Shown piece after piece: positions 8,455 to 16,376 of a DNA stretch of 64,000 bases. This DNA is from Streptomyces sp. NBC_00459 (GTDB taxonomy: Bacteria; Actinomycetota; Actinomycetes; Streptomycetales; Streptomycetaceae). The first letter of the stretch is position 1, and each line of letters opens with the position of its first letter. The translations under genes were made by a program, and so were the position numbers. The stretch spans positions 5,084,001 through 5,148,000 of the forward strand of contig NZ_CP107903.1 in the NCBI RefSeq assembly GCF_036013955.1, read 5' to 3'. The notes beneath the pieces were generated by a model. It was not told the origin of the DNA. It searched no databases and saw only the letters and a program-made list of their open reading frames with translations.

Positions 8455-8752
8455 GCCGGATCATCAGTGAACTTCTTGTTGTCCGGCGCCAGTTCGCCAT
8501 CGCCGCCGAAGTGGTGCAAGACGACCGAACCGTCGTCGAAGAGCCAGAAGCCGTTGCCGGGCAGGGCAGGGCAGGCGCGGACGCGCGACGGCGCGGTAGC
8601 CAGCGCACCTGCTCCCCTGCCTCCACCGTGGGGCCGGTGAGGTGGTGCTCGAACCGGATGTGGTCCGACACGGTCCGGGCCCTGCGTAGCTCTACCCCCT
8701 GGGCCGCGAGGTCGGCGACGAGCCGTAGTCGGCACCACCACCGTTCCTCACC
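8455..8752 (-). pseudogene. DUF6879-family gene remnant, frameshifted by a GCAGG repeat and truncated
   Basis: Read on the minus strand, about 8752-8576 gives VADLAAQGVELRRARTVSD and EAGEQVRWLPRRRAS. A different frame, about 8575-8456, continues with ALPGNGFWLFDDGSVVLHHF and a closing FTDDPA. Together these are the characteristic C-terminal half of Streptomyces DUF6879 proteins. The frame switch falls at three tandem copies of GCAGG on the plus strand (8561-8575). With two copies the two halves join in one frame (RRRASAPALPGNGFWLF), so a 5-bp expansion broke the gene. The N-terminal half and the residues after TDDPA are also missing. It lies just behind a DUF397 gene, a common partner. Confidence 0.7.
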
Positions 8753-8936
8753 TCCGGGAAGAGCGCTGCGCCACGTCGGAGAGGAAGTCCGCCCAGGTGG
8801 TGGGTCGGAGGGTGAGCTGGGGGCTGGTGGGGGTCTTGGAGTCGCGTATGTGGATGGGGGTGGGGGTGGGGGCCATCTCGACGCAGGCAGAGCCTTCTTC
8901 GCTGTAAGTCGACTTGTGCCAGGTCGGTTCGGTCAT
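8748..8936 (-). CDS. DUF397 domain protein
   Basis: A 62-aa protein with the DUF397 pattern: WHKSTYSEEGSACVEMA at the start, a central IRDSKTP, and the closing TTWADFLSDVA. DUF397 proteins are small actinomycete proteins usually encoded beside XRE-type regulators (WhiJ-like loci) and thought to modulate them. ATG 8936 has AAGGGG upstream on the minus strand. No XRE gene is adjacent; only the broken DUF6879 gene follows (stop inside its first visible codons), so this looks like the surviving member of a decayed locus. Confidence 0.85.
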   Translation of the reverse strand: MTEPTWHKSTYSEEGSACVEMAPTPTPIHIRDSKTPTSPQLTLRPTTWADFLSDVAQRSSRR

Positions 8937-9098
8937 GGTTCGCCCCTTGGATCTCTCCTCTGGGGGACGGTCTGCTGGATCGCGGTGCCGGGAAGTTGCT
9001 GTGGTTCGAGGCGGGCGGGTGAGTGGGACCGGCCGGTTCTGGAGAAGGATCCGAGCGGACGGACAACGGACGACGGGCGCCTGGGGTCGGGGAGCGGT

Positions 9099-9488
9099 AT
9101 GGGCAACGGTGAGAGCGACGGCGCCGCAGAACAGTGGCCCCTTCTCCCCGACTGGATGTGGGACTGCGCCGACTGCGTCCGGCTCTACGAGGAGATGCGC
9201 CACGTACAGGCCGAAGTGGCCGGGCTGACGGCTGAGGACTCCTCCGTCGACTGGGACTTCACCGACAGCGTTCTGGGAACGCAGATCAGGCTCGGCCGTC
9301 ATCTCGCCGACGCGCACGCCGAGTTGCTGCCCCCGTGGGATCCCGCCTGCGGAACCTGCGCCGAACGCCAGGAGGCCCTGGCGAAGGCGGAGGGACGGCC
9401 CGACCGGATGCCCGCGGCCGTGATGAACGCCGAGGAACACCGAGTCCGGCACCTTTTCGTCCCGCCCCGTCTGCTGCGCCTGCTGTAG
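9099..9488 (+). CDS. Small conserved protein with CxxC...HxxxxH...CxxC pattern
   Basis: 129 aa, function unknown. Two CxxC pairs (WDCADCVRLYEEM near residues 23-35 and PACGTCAERQE near 88-98) flank a histidine pair (GRHLADAHAEL), spaced as in small zinc-binding folds. No membrane segment or signal peptide is seen. ATG 9099 follows GGGGAG at good distance; in-frame earlier starts give unlike sequence. It is divergent from the DUF397 gene across 162 bp and convergent with the YceI gene (14-bp gap). The Zn-ribbon idea rests only on cysteine/histidine spacing. Confidence 0.65.
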   Translation: MGNGESDGAAEQWPLLPDWMWDCADCVRLYEEMRHVQAEVAGLTAEDSSVDWDFTDSVLGTQIRLGRHLADAHAELLPPWDPACGTCAERQEALAKAEGRPDRMPAAVMNAEEHRVRHLFVPPRLLRLL

Positions 9489-9502
9489 CCCGCCTCAGTC
9501 AG

Positions 9503-10360
9503 TCACGCCGTCGGCAGCGCATGCCCCTGCACCGCCTGAATGTCGATCTCCACCCGCAACGTCGTACCGATCGCCGCGATCCCCGCCCGTACCACCTGGT
9601 TGTAGTTCATGGCGAAGTCCTCGCGCCGTAGTTCGGTCGTCGCCCGGAAGGCGGCGCGTGTGCCGCCCCAGGGGTCGGCGCCGGTGCCGAGGTAGGCGAG
9701 GTCGAGGTCGACCGGCCGTACGACACCGCGCATGCTCAGCTCGCCGTGGACGGTCCAGCGGTCGGGGCCGGCTGCCGGGGTGAGCCCCGTCGAGCGGAAC
9801 GTGACCTCCGGATACCGCTCGACGTCCAGGAAGTCGGCGGACCGCAGATGATCGTCCCGTGTCGCGTTCCCCGTATCGATCGAGGCGGCCGAAATGACCG
9901 CCTCCACGCGGGACTTGGCGACCTCGTCCGGCGCGATCTCGATTGTCGCCGTGAAGTCCGTGAACCGGCCGCGCACGCTGGAGATGCCCAGGTGCTGGGC
10001 GACCGCGCCGACGGACGAGTGGGCCGGGTCGACGGTCCACGCCCCCGGCGGCGGCAGTTCGGCGCCGCCGCCCAGCCGGGCGAGGGTGACAGTACCGACC
10101 TCCATACGTCCTCCCCCAGAGGGGGTACCCCCAGCCGTGACGATCGCACTGGACGCGGTGGGCGCGTACCCGACGGCCGTCACGATCACGGTGTACGCGC
10201 CGGGCGCGAGCGGGGTCGCGTCGCGCACGACCCCGTCCGCGTCGGCCCCGGCCCGCAGCACCTGCTGCCCGGTCATGTCGGTCACGGTGACGACGGCGTG
10301 GGAGACCGCCCACCCGTCACGGGTACGAACCCGCGCGCTCAGCCCTGTCATGGCTGTCAT
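9503..10360 (-). CDS. YceI-family protein with N-terminal carboxypeptidase-regulatory-like domain
   Basis: 285 aa. Residues about 5-90 form a CarboxypepD_reg-like beta-sandwich (GWAVSHAVVTVTDMTGQQVL, then LAPGAYTVIVTAVGYAPTAS). Residues about 105-280 are a YceI lipocalin-like barrel (WTVDPAHSSVGAVAQHLGIS, GRFTDFTATIEI, FLDVERYPEVTFRST, GELSMRGVVRPVDLDL). YceI proteins bind isoprenoid or other amphiphilic molecules; many are secreted, but no signal peptide is visible here. It starts 6 bp after the stop of the MFS gene, so the two form one operon, and both carry the same accessory beta domain. The shared module suggests joint handling of one hydrophobic compound; that is inference. Confidence 0.85.
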   Translation of the reverse strand: MTAMTGLSARVRTRDGWAVSHAVVTVTDMTGQQVLRAGADADGVVRDATPLAPGAYTVIVTAVGYAPTASSAIVTAGGTPSGGGRMEVGTVTLARLGGGAELPPPGAWTVDPAHSSVGAVAQHLGISSVRGRFTDFTATIEIAPDEVAKSRVEAVISAASIDTGNATRDDHLRSADFLDVERYPEVTFRSTGLTPAAGPDRWTVHGELSMRGVVRPVDLDLAYLGTGADPWGGTRAAFRATTELRREDFAMNYNQVVRAGIAAIGTTLRVEIDIQAVQGHALPTA

Positions 10361-10366
10361 GTCCTG

Positions 10367-12838
10367 CTACTCCCCGACCGGGTGGGCGAGTTCGATGTCG
10401 TGGCCGTCGGTTCCGTTGCCGGTGACGGTCAGGGCGGTGGCCGCCGGCGGGTAGCCGGTCGCGATGACCGTGTATTCGCCGCTGTCCAGATCGGTGAAGG
10501 CGTACGCCCCGTCCGCACCGGTCGTCGCCGAGCCGACCACGTTGCCCGCCGCGTCGACGAGCGTGACCCGCGCGTCCCCGAGCGGCCCGTGCGGCGCCCG
10601 TACGACACCCTGGACGTGCGCCCCGGACGCCAGTTCCACCTCGACCCGGGTGACCCCGGCGCCGCCGACCTCGACAGGCAGCGCCCGCGGCCGGTACCCG
10701 GCGGCGTTCACGGCGATCGTCACGGCACCGGGCACCAGCTCGGCGAAGGTGAACTCGCCCTGCTCACCGGTGGTCCCGGTGGCCAGAACATCCCCGCGCA
10801 CATCGGTCACGACGACCATCGCGTCCTTGACGGGCGACCCGGATTCGGTGGCCCTCACCAGTCCGCTGAGCCCGCTCGTGCCGCTGAGCAGGATGTCGTA
10901 CGAGACCGGCTCGCCGTTCACGACGACGGTCGAGGCCTGCGGCTGGAACCCGTCCGCCGAGGCGATCAGGACGTACGAGCCCGTGCCCGGCGCGTCCAGC
11001 GCGTAGGCGCCGTCGCCCTGCGCGACCGCGCGGCCCAGCTGACGTCCGGCGAGGGAGATCAGCGTCACGGCGGCCTGCGGAACGGGCGCGCTCTCGGCAC
11101 CGCGCACGTGACCGCGTACCGGAATCCCGCCACCGGCAGGCACGTCGACGGGCTCGGCGGCCTCGACAGCCACCGTGGCGACGGCGGCGGGCACCTTCTC
11201 CGTCTCCGCGACCGGGACGGCGGAGGCACCGTTCTCCTCCGCGGCCTGCGCCAACGCGCCCTTGGTCCGCAGCGGGACCTCCTTGATGAAGAGGGAGAAG
11301 ACGAGCGCGAGCAGGGCGACCGGGGCGGCGTAGAGGAAGACGTCGCCGATGCCGTGGCCGTACGCGCCCTCGATGACCGTGCGCAGCGGCGCGGGCAGCG
11401 CGTCGAGGTCGGGGATCGTGTTGGAGGTGGAACCGGAGAGCGCCGACGCGTACTTCGGGTCGATGGTGGCCAGACCGTCCTTGAGGTGGTCGGTGATCCG
11501 GTGACTGAGGACCGCGCCCAGCGCGGAGACGCCGATCGCGCCGCCGAGGGACCGGAAGAAGGTCACCACCGAGCTGGCGACGCCGAGGTCGGAGGGGGAG
11601 ACCTGGTTCTGGGTGCAGAGCACGAGGTTCTGCATCATCATGCCGACGCCGAGGCCGAGCAGCGCCATGTAGATGGCCACGTGCCAGTAGGGGGTGTCGT
11701 AGCGCAGGGTGCCCAGCAGGCCGAGACCGGCCGTCACCAGCACACCGCCGGAGAGCAGCCACGCCTTCCAGCGTCCCGTACGGGTGATGACCTGACCGGA
11801 GACGGTGGAGGCGACGAACAGGCCGCCGATCATCGGGATCGTCATGACGCCGGACATGGTCGGCGACTTGTCCCGGGCCAGCTGGAAGTACTGGCTGAAG
11901 AAGATGGTGCCCGCGAACATCGCGACGCCGACGAAGAGCGAGGCGAGCGAGGCGAGGGTGATCGTGCGGTTGCGGAAGAGCCGCAGCGGGATGATCGGCT
12001 CACTGGCCTTCGACTCGACGAGGACGAAGATCCCGAGCAGTGCGACCGTGCCGCCGATCATCGCGTACGTCTGCCAGGACACCCAGTCGTACTTGTCGCC
12101 GGCGAAGGTCACCCAGACCAGCAGCAGGCAGACGGCCGAGGTGATGAAGAAGGCGCCGGTCCAGTCGACCTTGGCCTGACGCCTCACGACGGGCAGGTGC
12201 AGGGTCCGCTGCAGCACGATGAGGGCGACGACGGCGAAGGGCACACCGACGTAGAAGCACCAGCGCCAGCCCAGCCAGCTGGTGTCGGTGATGACACCGC
12301 CGATCAGCGGGCCGCCGACCATCGCGGTCGCGAAGGTGGCACCGAGGTAGCCGTTGTAACGGCCGCGCTCACGCGGGGAGATCATCGCCGCGAGAATGAT
12401 CTGGGCGAGAGCCGACAGCCCGCCCATGCCGATGCCCTGCACGGCACGGAAGCCGATGAGCATCGCGGCGTTCTGCGAGAGCCCGGCGGCGGCCGAACCC
12501 AGCACGAAGACGACGAGCGCGACCTGGATCAGCAGCTTCTTGGAGAAGAGGTCGGCGAGCTTGCCCCACAGAGGGGTGGACGCGGTCATCGCGAGCAGCG
12601 ACGCGGTCACGACCCAGGTGTAGGCGCTCTGGCCGCCGCCGAGGTCCTTGATGATGTCGGGCAGGGCGTTGGAGACGATCGTCGACGACAGGATCGCGAC
12701 GAACATGCCGAGCAGCAGCCCGGTGAGCGCTTCCATGATCTGCCGGTGCGACATCGGCGCGCCGTCGGCGGAGCCGTGGGAGCCTCCCCCGTGCTTGGCG
12801 TGTGCCGCTCGCACACCGGCCGGTGTGGTCGTTGCCAT
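10367..12838 (-). CDS. DHA2-family MFS drug transporter fused to carboxypeptidase-regulatory-like repeats
   Basis: 823 aa from ATG 12838. After a His/Gly-rich leader, residues about 30-530 form a 14-helix DHA2 (EmrB/QacA-type) exporter, with motif A as WGKLADLFSKK and motif C-like GFRAVQGIGMGGLSALAQI. Residues about 565-823 hold three consecutive CarboxypepD_reg-like beta-sandwich repeats (for example VRGHVRGAESAPVPQAAVTL, LSGLVRATESGSPVKDAMVV, VQGVVRAPHGPLGDARVTLV), an unusual addition to a pump. The MarR gene lies 41 bp upstream and the YceI gene 6 bp downstream, making a marR-MFS-yceI operon. It probably exports a toxic hydrophobic compound that relieves MarR; the compound is unknown. Confidence 0.9.
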   Translation of the reverse strand: MATTTPAGVRAAHAKHGGGSHGSADGAPMSHRQIMEALTGLLLGMFVAILSSTIVSNALPDIIKDLGGGQSAYTWVVTASLLAMTASTPLWGKLADLFSKKLLIQVALVVFVLGSAAAGLSQNAAMLIGFRAVQGIGMGGLSALAQIILAAMISPRERGRYNGYLGATFATAMVGGPLIGGVITDTSWLGWRWCFYVGVPFAVVALIVLQRTLHLPVVRRQAKVDWTGAFFITSAVCLLLVWVTFAGDKYDWVSWQTYAMIGGTVALLGIFVLVESKASEPIIPLRLFRNRTITLASLASLFVGVAMFAGTIFFSQYFQLARDKSPTMSGVMTIPMIGGLFVASTVSGQVITRTGRWKAWLLSGGVLVTAGLGLLGTLRYDTPYWHVAIYMALLGLGVGMMMQNLVLCTQNQVSPSDLGVASSVVTFFRSLGGAIGVSALGAVLSHRITDHLKDGLATIDPKYASALSGSTSNTIPDLDALPAPLRTVIEGAYGHGIGDVFLYAAPVALLALVFSLFIKEVPLRTKGALAQAAEENGASAVPVAETEKVPAAVATVAVEAAEPVDVPAGGGIPVRGHVRGAESAPVPQAAVTLISLAGRQLGRAVAQGDGAYALDAPGTGSYVLIASADGFQPQASTVVVNGEPVSYDILLSGTSGLSGLVRATESGSPVKDAMVVVTDVRGDVLATGTTGEQGEFTFAELVPGAVTIAVNAAGYRPRALPVEVGGAGVTRVEVELASGAHVQGVVRAPHGPLGDARVTLVDAAGNVVGSATTGADGAYAFTDLDSGEYTVIATGYPPAATALTVTGNGTDGHDIELAHPVGE

Positions 12839-12879
12839 TGAGCTTCCTTGTCTGTTTCCGCGTCTACTGCGTCGTCTTT

Positions 12880-13374
12880 TTATGCTTTTACGTCTTTTGC
12901 CGCGCCGCTTGTCACGCTGCTTGTCCCGCCGTGCGTTGCGTCGCTCGGGTGTGCGCCGAAGCTCTCCCGGAGCCGCCCCATGAGCAGGGTGAGCTGCCCG
13001 ACCTCCTCGTCGCTCCAGTGGGCGAGCCGGTGGGCGAGCAGTTCGGTGGACCGCCGCGACAACTCGCCGATCTGGGTGTGCCCGGACGGGGTCAGCCGCA
13101 GAATGCGGGAGCGCTTGTCGGCGGGGTCGGGGAGCCGTTCGATCCAGCCGCGTCCGGCGACGTGCGCGACATGACGGCTGGTCACGGACATGTCGACGGC
13201 GAGCAGCTCGGCGAGCCGGCTCATCCGCATGTCCCCGTGCCGGTCGAGCAGCATCAGCACGACGGCGGAGCCGCTGGAACACTCGGGCGGCATGATCCGC
13301 CCCATCTCCCGCTTCACGGCACCGAAGGCGCTGAACTGACGCGCCAACTCCTCGTACTGCGTCTGCTCGGCCAT
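12880..13374 (-). CDS. MarR-family transcriptional regulator
   Basis: A 164-aa winged-helix regulator. The recognition region is MRMSRLAELLAVDMSVTSRHVAHVAGRGW followed by the wing LPDPADKRSRILRLTPSGH, with dimerisation helices on both sides. ATG 13374 was chosen because homologous-looking sequence begins there (MAEQTQYEELARQFS); an upstream GTG would start inside candidate operator sequence. It lies directly upstream of the MFS pump and YceI genes, and MarR proteins usually repress such neighbours and themselves. Three similar dyads stand in front of the gene at 13411-13495. Confidence 0.9.
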   Translation of the reverse strand: MAEQTQYEELARQFSAFGAVKREMGRIMPPECSSGSAVVLMLLDRHGDMRMSRLAELLAVDMSVTSRHVAHVAGRGWIERLPDPADKRSRILRLTPSGHTQIGELSRRSTELLAHRLAHWSDEEVGQLTLLMGRLRESFGAHPSDATHGGTSSVTSGAAKDVKA

Positions 13375-13410
13375 CGCACCCCCTGAGTCCTGACTGTCCG
13401 GCCAATATTC

Positions 13411-13495
13411 GTTGCTTGGGGCAACCATAGAAAAGATTGGTTGCTACAGGCAAATGAAATGGCGAGGGGTGGGCTAAAAACTTGGCAAAGGCAAG
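13411..13495. promoter_or_regulatory. Three candidate MarR operators
   Basis: Site 1, 13411-13425, is GTTGCTTGGGGCAAC, a perfect 5-bp dyad with a 5-bp spacer. Site 2, 13440-13454, is GTTGCTACAGGCAAA. Site 3, 13481-13495, is CTTGGCAAAGGCAAG. All share TTGC/G, then 5 bp, then GCAA, and they lie 37-121 bp upstream of the marR start. A perfect copy plus two weaker ones in front of an autoregulated marR gene is the usual layout. The stretch can also serve the divergent small membrane-protein gene at 13584. Confidence 0.55.
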
Positions 13496-13583
13496 TATTG
13501 GCGAACGTAAACGCGCAGGTGGGGGCGGTGAGTGAGGGGGCCCACTTGGGTGGGCGCCGCCGGGTTCGCTAGGGTCTCGCACC

Positions 13584-13790
13584 ATGGCCAACACCCCCAA
13601 CCCCCAGGGCCCCGAGGGCAACTACGACCCCGCGGGCAGCACCCAGATGTTCCGAGCGTTCGTCGACGAGACCCCCCAGGGCGGCAGCCGCCAGGCACCT
13701 GCCCCGGCAGGTCCCCGCATCGGCCTGATCGTCGGCGTGGTCGTCGCCGTACTGGTGGTCGCGGCGGTGGCCTGGCTGGCACTGAAGTAG
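13584..13790 (+). CDS. Small single-pass membrane protein
   Basis: 68 aa. A hydrophilic N-terminal half (about 1-44, Pro/Gly/Gln rich) is followed by one C-terminal transmembrane helix (IGLIVGVVVAVLVVAAVAWLAL) and a final lysine, so it is a tail-anchored-type protein. The third-position GC bias supports coding. It stands divergent from the marR operon and 60 bp before the UTRA-domain gene. Proteins of this shape are widespread in Streptomyces; function unknown. Confidence 0.7.
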   Translation: MANTPNPQGPEGNYDPAGSTQMFRAFVDETPQGGSRQAPAPAGPRIGLIVGVVVAVLVVAAVAWLALK

Positions 13791-13850
13791 GACCGACAGG
13801 AACCGCGCCGGCGATACGGTCGGCGCGTTTCACCGGAGGGACGTACAGCC

Positions 13851-14396
13851 ATGGACCGCGCAGACGACTGGGTCAGCACCTCCATGCCCTATCTGGCGCC
13901 GCGGGCGAGCGGACAGGGCGACGCCTGGAGCGAGGAAGCCGCCGCGCGGGGCCGCCGGGGCACGCAGCGGATCGTCCACGCCGGGGAGGTGCCGGCGTCC
14001 GCGGAGGTCTCCGGGCTGCTCGGTGTCGCCGAGGGCGAGGCCGTGGTCGTACGGCGTCGGGTGATCGAACTCGACGGGGAACCCTGTGAGTTGACGGACA
14101 CCTACTACCCGGTCACCGTCGCCGGAGGCACCGCGCTCGCGGACGTCGCCAAGATCCCCGGCGGTGCTGTCACCCTGCTCGCGCGCCTCGGGCACGTGGG
14201 CGTACGAGTACGCGAGGACGTGACGGCCGGGCTGCCCGGCGCGGCGGAGCAGCAGGCGCTGCGCGTGGGCCCGGACACTCCCGTCCTACGGCTGACCCGG
14301 CTCACCCTGGACGCCGAGGACCGCCCCCTCCAGGCCGACCTGATGACCATGCCCGCTCACCGTCAACGCCTGCGCTACGAGCTGCGGATCGGATAG
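13851..14396 (+). CDS. UTRA-domain protein lacking a GntR DNA-binding domain
   Basis: 181 aa. From about residue 40 it reads as the effector-binding UTRA domain of HutC-type GntR regulators: RIVHAGEVPASAEVSGLLGV, GEAVVVRRRVIELDGEPCEL, TDTYYPVTVA, and the closing VLRLTRLTLDAEDRPLQADL. UTRA domains bind small metabolites, often sugars or amino acids. The winged helix that normally precedes the domain is absent; the first 38 residues (STSMPYLAPRASGQGDAWSE) do not form one. GGAGGG precedes ATG 13851, so the short form is probably intentional. It may sense a ligand and act through another regulator. Confidence 0.75.
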   Translation: MDRADDWVSTSMPYLAPRASGQGDAWSEEAAARGRRGTQRIVHAGEVPASAEVSGLLGVAEGEAVVVRRRVIELDGEPCELTDTYYPVTVAGGTALADVAKIPGGAVTLLARLGHVGVRVREDVTAGLPGAAEQQALRVGPDTPVLRLTRLTLDAEDRPLQADLMTMPAHRQRLRYELRIG

Positions 14397-14443
14397 CGGG
14401 CCAGGGTCGGCTCCCCCTCCGCACCCTCCTGCCCCTCGCCCTC

Positions 14444-15208
14444 CTACGCCCACTCCACCCCGACCACCCGGGTCGCCACCCGCATCCCCCACGGCACGCG
14501 CCACTCCTCCACGCACACCGTCCAGGTCTCTTCCCGCCTCGCACCCGGCGCGATCGGTGTCGGGAGCGGCACGGTCGACTCGATCGTCGCCCAGTCGATG
14601 CCGAGCAGGTCGATGATGTGCGTGCCGAACGTCACCGTGCCCGAACGCACCGCTGAGCCGCCGGTGTTGTGGAAGGCGAGCGTCACCTTCTCGCACCAGC
14701 GCTTGTCCGTGGGCTCGCGTACCGGCGCACCGGTGATCAGATGTGCGGGACCGACGGGCGGTGAAGACGCCGGTGTTGTCGGCACCGGCGTGGCAGCCGA
14801 CGTCGGTGTCGCAACGTAGGTCGGTGTCGGTGTCGGGTTCGGCGCAGAAGACGCCGACGACGCCGAATCCGTGCTCGTAGGAGCGGAGTTGGAGCCCGCT
14901 GCCGCAACGGCCGGTGATCGGTGTGCCGTTGCGGGTGTACGCGGCCGACTCCCCGGCCCAGGAGGTGAGTCGGGCGCTGCGGATTCCGGCTTGTGGCCTT
15001 CCAGCGGTACGAACGTCACCTCCCCGGTGGGAGCAACCGCCGTACCGCCGATCGCCGGTCGCTCGACCGGGACGTACCCCTCGTCGTGTCCGCCGCCGTC
15101 CCCGCAGGCCGCCAGCACCCCTGCCAGGGCGCAGGTCACGACGGCCGCCGAGGTGGTCAGGGCGATGGCGCCCCGGCGGTCGTGCGTCGCGCGGGTAGGT
15201 CGGAGCAT
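14444..15208 (-). CDS. Exported lipoprotein with Ser/Pro/Thr-rich linker
   Basis: 254 aa. Signal peptide with hydrophobic core IALTTSAAVVTCALAGVLAA and lipobox LAAC (Cys near residue 35). A Thr/Ser/Pro/Ala-rich low-complexity spacer covers about 75-150. A folded C-terminal domain follows (WCEKVTLAFHNTGGSAVRSG, VTFGTHIIDLLGIDW, then PGARREETWTVCVEEWRVPW) that looks like an Ig-like beta-sandwich with two cysteines. The layout fits a cell-surface protein carried on a stalk. It lies downstream of sigN on the same strand (98-bp gap). Function unknown. Confidence 0.75.
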   Translation of the reverse strand: MLRPTRATHDRRGAIALTTSAAVVTCALAGVLAACGDGGGHDEGYVPVERPAIGGTAVAPTGEVTFVPLEGHKPESAAPDSPPGPGSRPRTPATAHRSPAVAAAGSNSAPTSTDSASSASSAPNPTPTPTYVATPTSAATPVPTTPASSPPVGPAHLITGAPVREPTDKRWCEKVTLAFHNTGGSAVRSGTVTFGTHIIDLLGIDWATIESTVPLPTPIAPGARREETWTVCVEEWRVPWGMRVATRVVGVEWA

Positions 15209-15306
15209 CGCGTCATCGTCGCTGATGCTCCGTCAGAAGTGAACCCTCGGTCGGACCTTCGGTCGGGCCTGCGGCAGAAACCTTCAGCCGGACCTCGGAT
15301 CGGAGA

Positions 15307-16224
15307 TCAGTCGGAGATCAGGCCCTCGCGGAGCTGGGACAGGGTCCGGGTCAGGAGGCGTGACACGTGCATCTGGGAGATACCGACCTCCTCGCCGATC
15401 TGCGACTGGGTCATGTTGGCGAAGAAGCGCAACATGATGATCCGGCGCTCACGGGGCGGGAGTTTGGCCAGCAGCGGCTTCAGGGACTCGCGGTACTCCA
15501 CGCCCTCCAGCGCCGTGTCCTCGTAGCCGAGGCGGTCGGCCAGGGAGCCCTCGCCGCCGTCGTCCTCCGGGGCCGGGGAGTCCAGGGACGAGGCCGTGTA
15601 CGCGTTGCCGACCGCGAGGCCGTCGACCACGTCCTCCTCGGACACGCCCAGGACCACGGCGAGTTCGGGCACCGTGGGGGAGCGGTCGAGCTTCTGGGCG
15701 AGCTCGTCGCTGGCCTTGGTGAGGGCCAGCCGCAGCTCCTGCAGACGGCGCGGTACGCGTACCGACCACGAGGTGTCGCGGAAGAAGCGCTTGATCTCGC
15801 CCACGACCGTCGGCATCGCGAACGTCGGGAACTCGACGCCCCGTTCGCAGTCGAAGCGGTCGATCGCCTTGATCAGGCCGATGGTGCCGACCTGGACGAT
15901 GTCCTCCATCGGCTCGTTCCGGGAGCGGAAGCGGGCCGCCGCGTACCGGACGAGGGGGAGGTTCAACTCGATGAGGGTGTCCCGCACATACGCACGCTCG
16001 GGGCTGTTCTCGTCGAGGGCGGCGAGCCGCAGGAACAGGGAACGGGACAGGGTGCGGGTGTCGATGGCCCCCGTGGCCGGCGGAGCGGCCGGGAGGGCCT
16101 GGACGGCCGGGGCTGCCTCTGCCTCGACCTCCACTACAAGGGCCGGGACGTCGTGAAGCTCGGCGGGCGCCGACTCGCTCTTCGTGAGCGTGAGCACCTT
16201 GGAGCTGCCCTGGTCTGCGGACAT
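15307..16224 (-). CDS. sigN: SigB/SigF-subfamily RNA polymerase sigma factor
   Basis: 305 aa with a Pro/Ala-rich N-terminal extension (about 1-50). Sigma region 2 contains LPLVRYAAARFRSRNEPMED and VQVGTIGLIKAIDRFDCERG, region 3 the FFRDTSWSVRVPRRLQELRL stretch, and region 4 LPPRERRIIMLRFFANMTQS with QIGEEVGISQMHVSRLL. This is the stress/sporulation sigma group of Gram-positives. ATG 16224 has AAAGGGGG upstream. The symbol rests on synteny: in S. coelicolor, from memory, sigN lies next to sigF in this order before tadA and upp. A candidate promoter of the SigB-recognised type lies 70 bp upstream. Confidence 0.88.
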   Translation of the reverse strand: MSADQGSSKVLTLTKSESAPAELHDVPALVVEVEAEAAPAVQALPAAPPATGAIDTRTLSRSLFLRLAALDENSPERAYVRDTLIELNLPLVRYAAARFRSRNEPMEDIVQVGTIGLIKAIDRFDCERGVEFPTFAMPTVVGEIKRFFRDTSWSVRVPRRLQELRLALTKASDELAQKLDRSPTVPELAVVLGVSEEDVVDGLAVGNAYTASSLDSPAPEDDGGEGSLADRLGYEDTALEGVEYRESLKPLLAKLPPRERRIIMLRFFANMTQSQIGEEVGISQMHVSRLLTRTLSQLREGLISD

Positions 16225-16293
16225 GCCACCCCCTTTGGGTCGCGGACGGTCGCGGCGGACGTTCCCGATCTGAGGAACGCAGCCTTCACCTGA

Positions 16294-16319
16294 ATACCGG
16301 AGCCGAAGCCACGGCAAAC
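16294..16319 (-). promoter_or_regulatory. SigB-type promoter for sigN
   Basis: On the minus strand GTTT (16319-16316) is followed after 16 nt by CGGTAT (16299-16294). The consensus for Streptomyces SigB/SigH-like holoenzymes is GTTT, 14-17 nt, GGGTAT. The box sits about 70 bp upstream of the sigN start codon, which would place sigN in a stress-sigma cascade or make it self-activating. Confidence 0.45.
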
Positions 16320-16362
16320 GCTCTTCCGGCAGAATGTCACATGTCGGCAACACGCTGTAGTG

Positions 16363-16376
16363 ACATGTCGACATGT
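16363..16376. promoter_or_regulatory. 14-bp perfect palindrome upstream of sigN
   Basis: ACATGTCGACATGT is a perfect palindrome within TGACATGTCGACATGTGGG. A related half-repeat, TGTCACATGTCGG, lies at 16335-16347, and another ACATGT stands upstream of sigF at 17444-17449. It lies about 140 bp upstream of the sigN start in the 292-bp gap between sigF and sigN. A transcription-factor site is likely; no regulator is assigned. Confidence 0.4.

Noticed and set aside
9746..12841. A 1031-residue open frame on the plus strand
   Set aside because: It is antisense to the MFS and YceI genes, is almost all Gly/Arg/His/Asp with no fold-like pattern, and is the usual shadow frame of GC-rich coding DNA.
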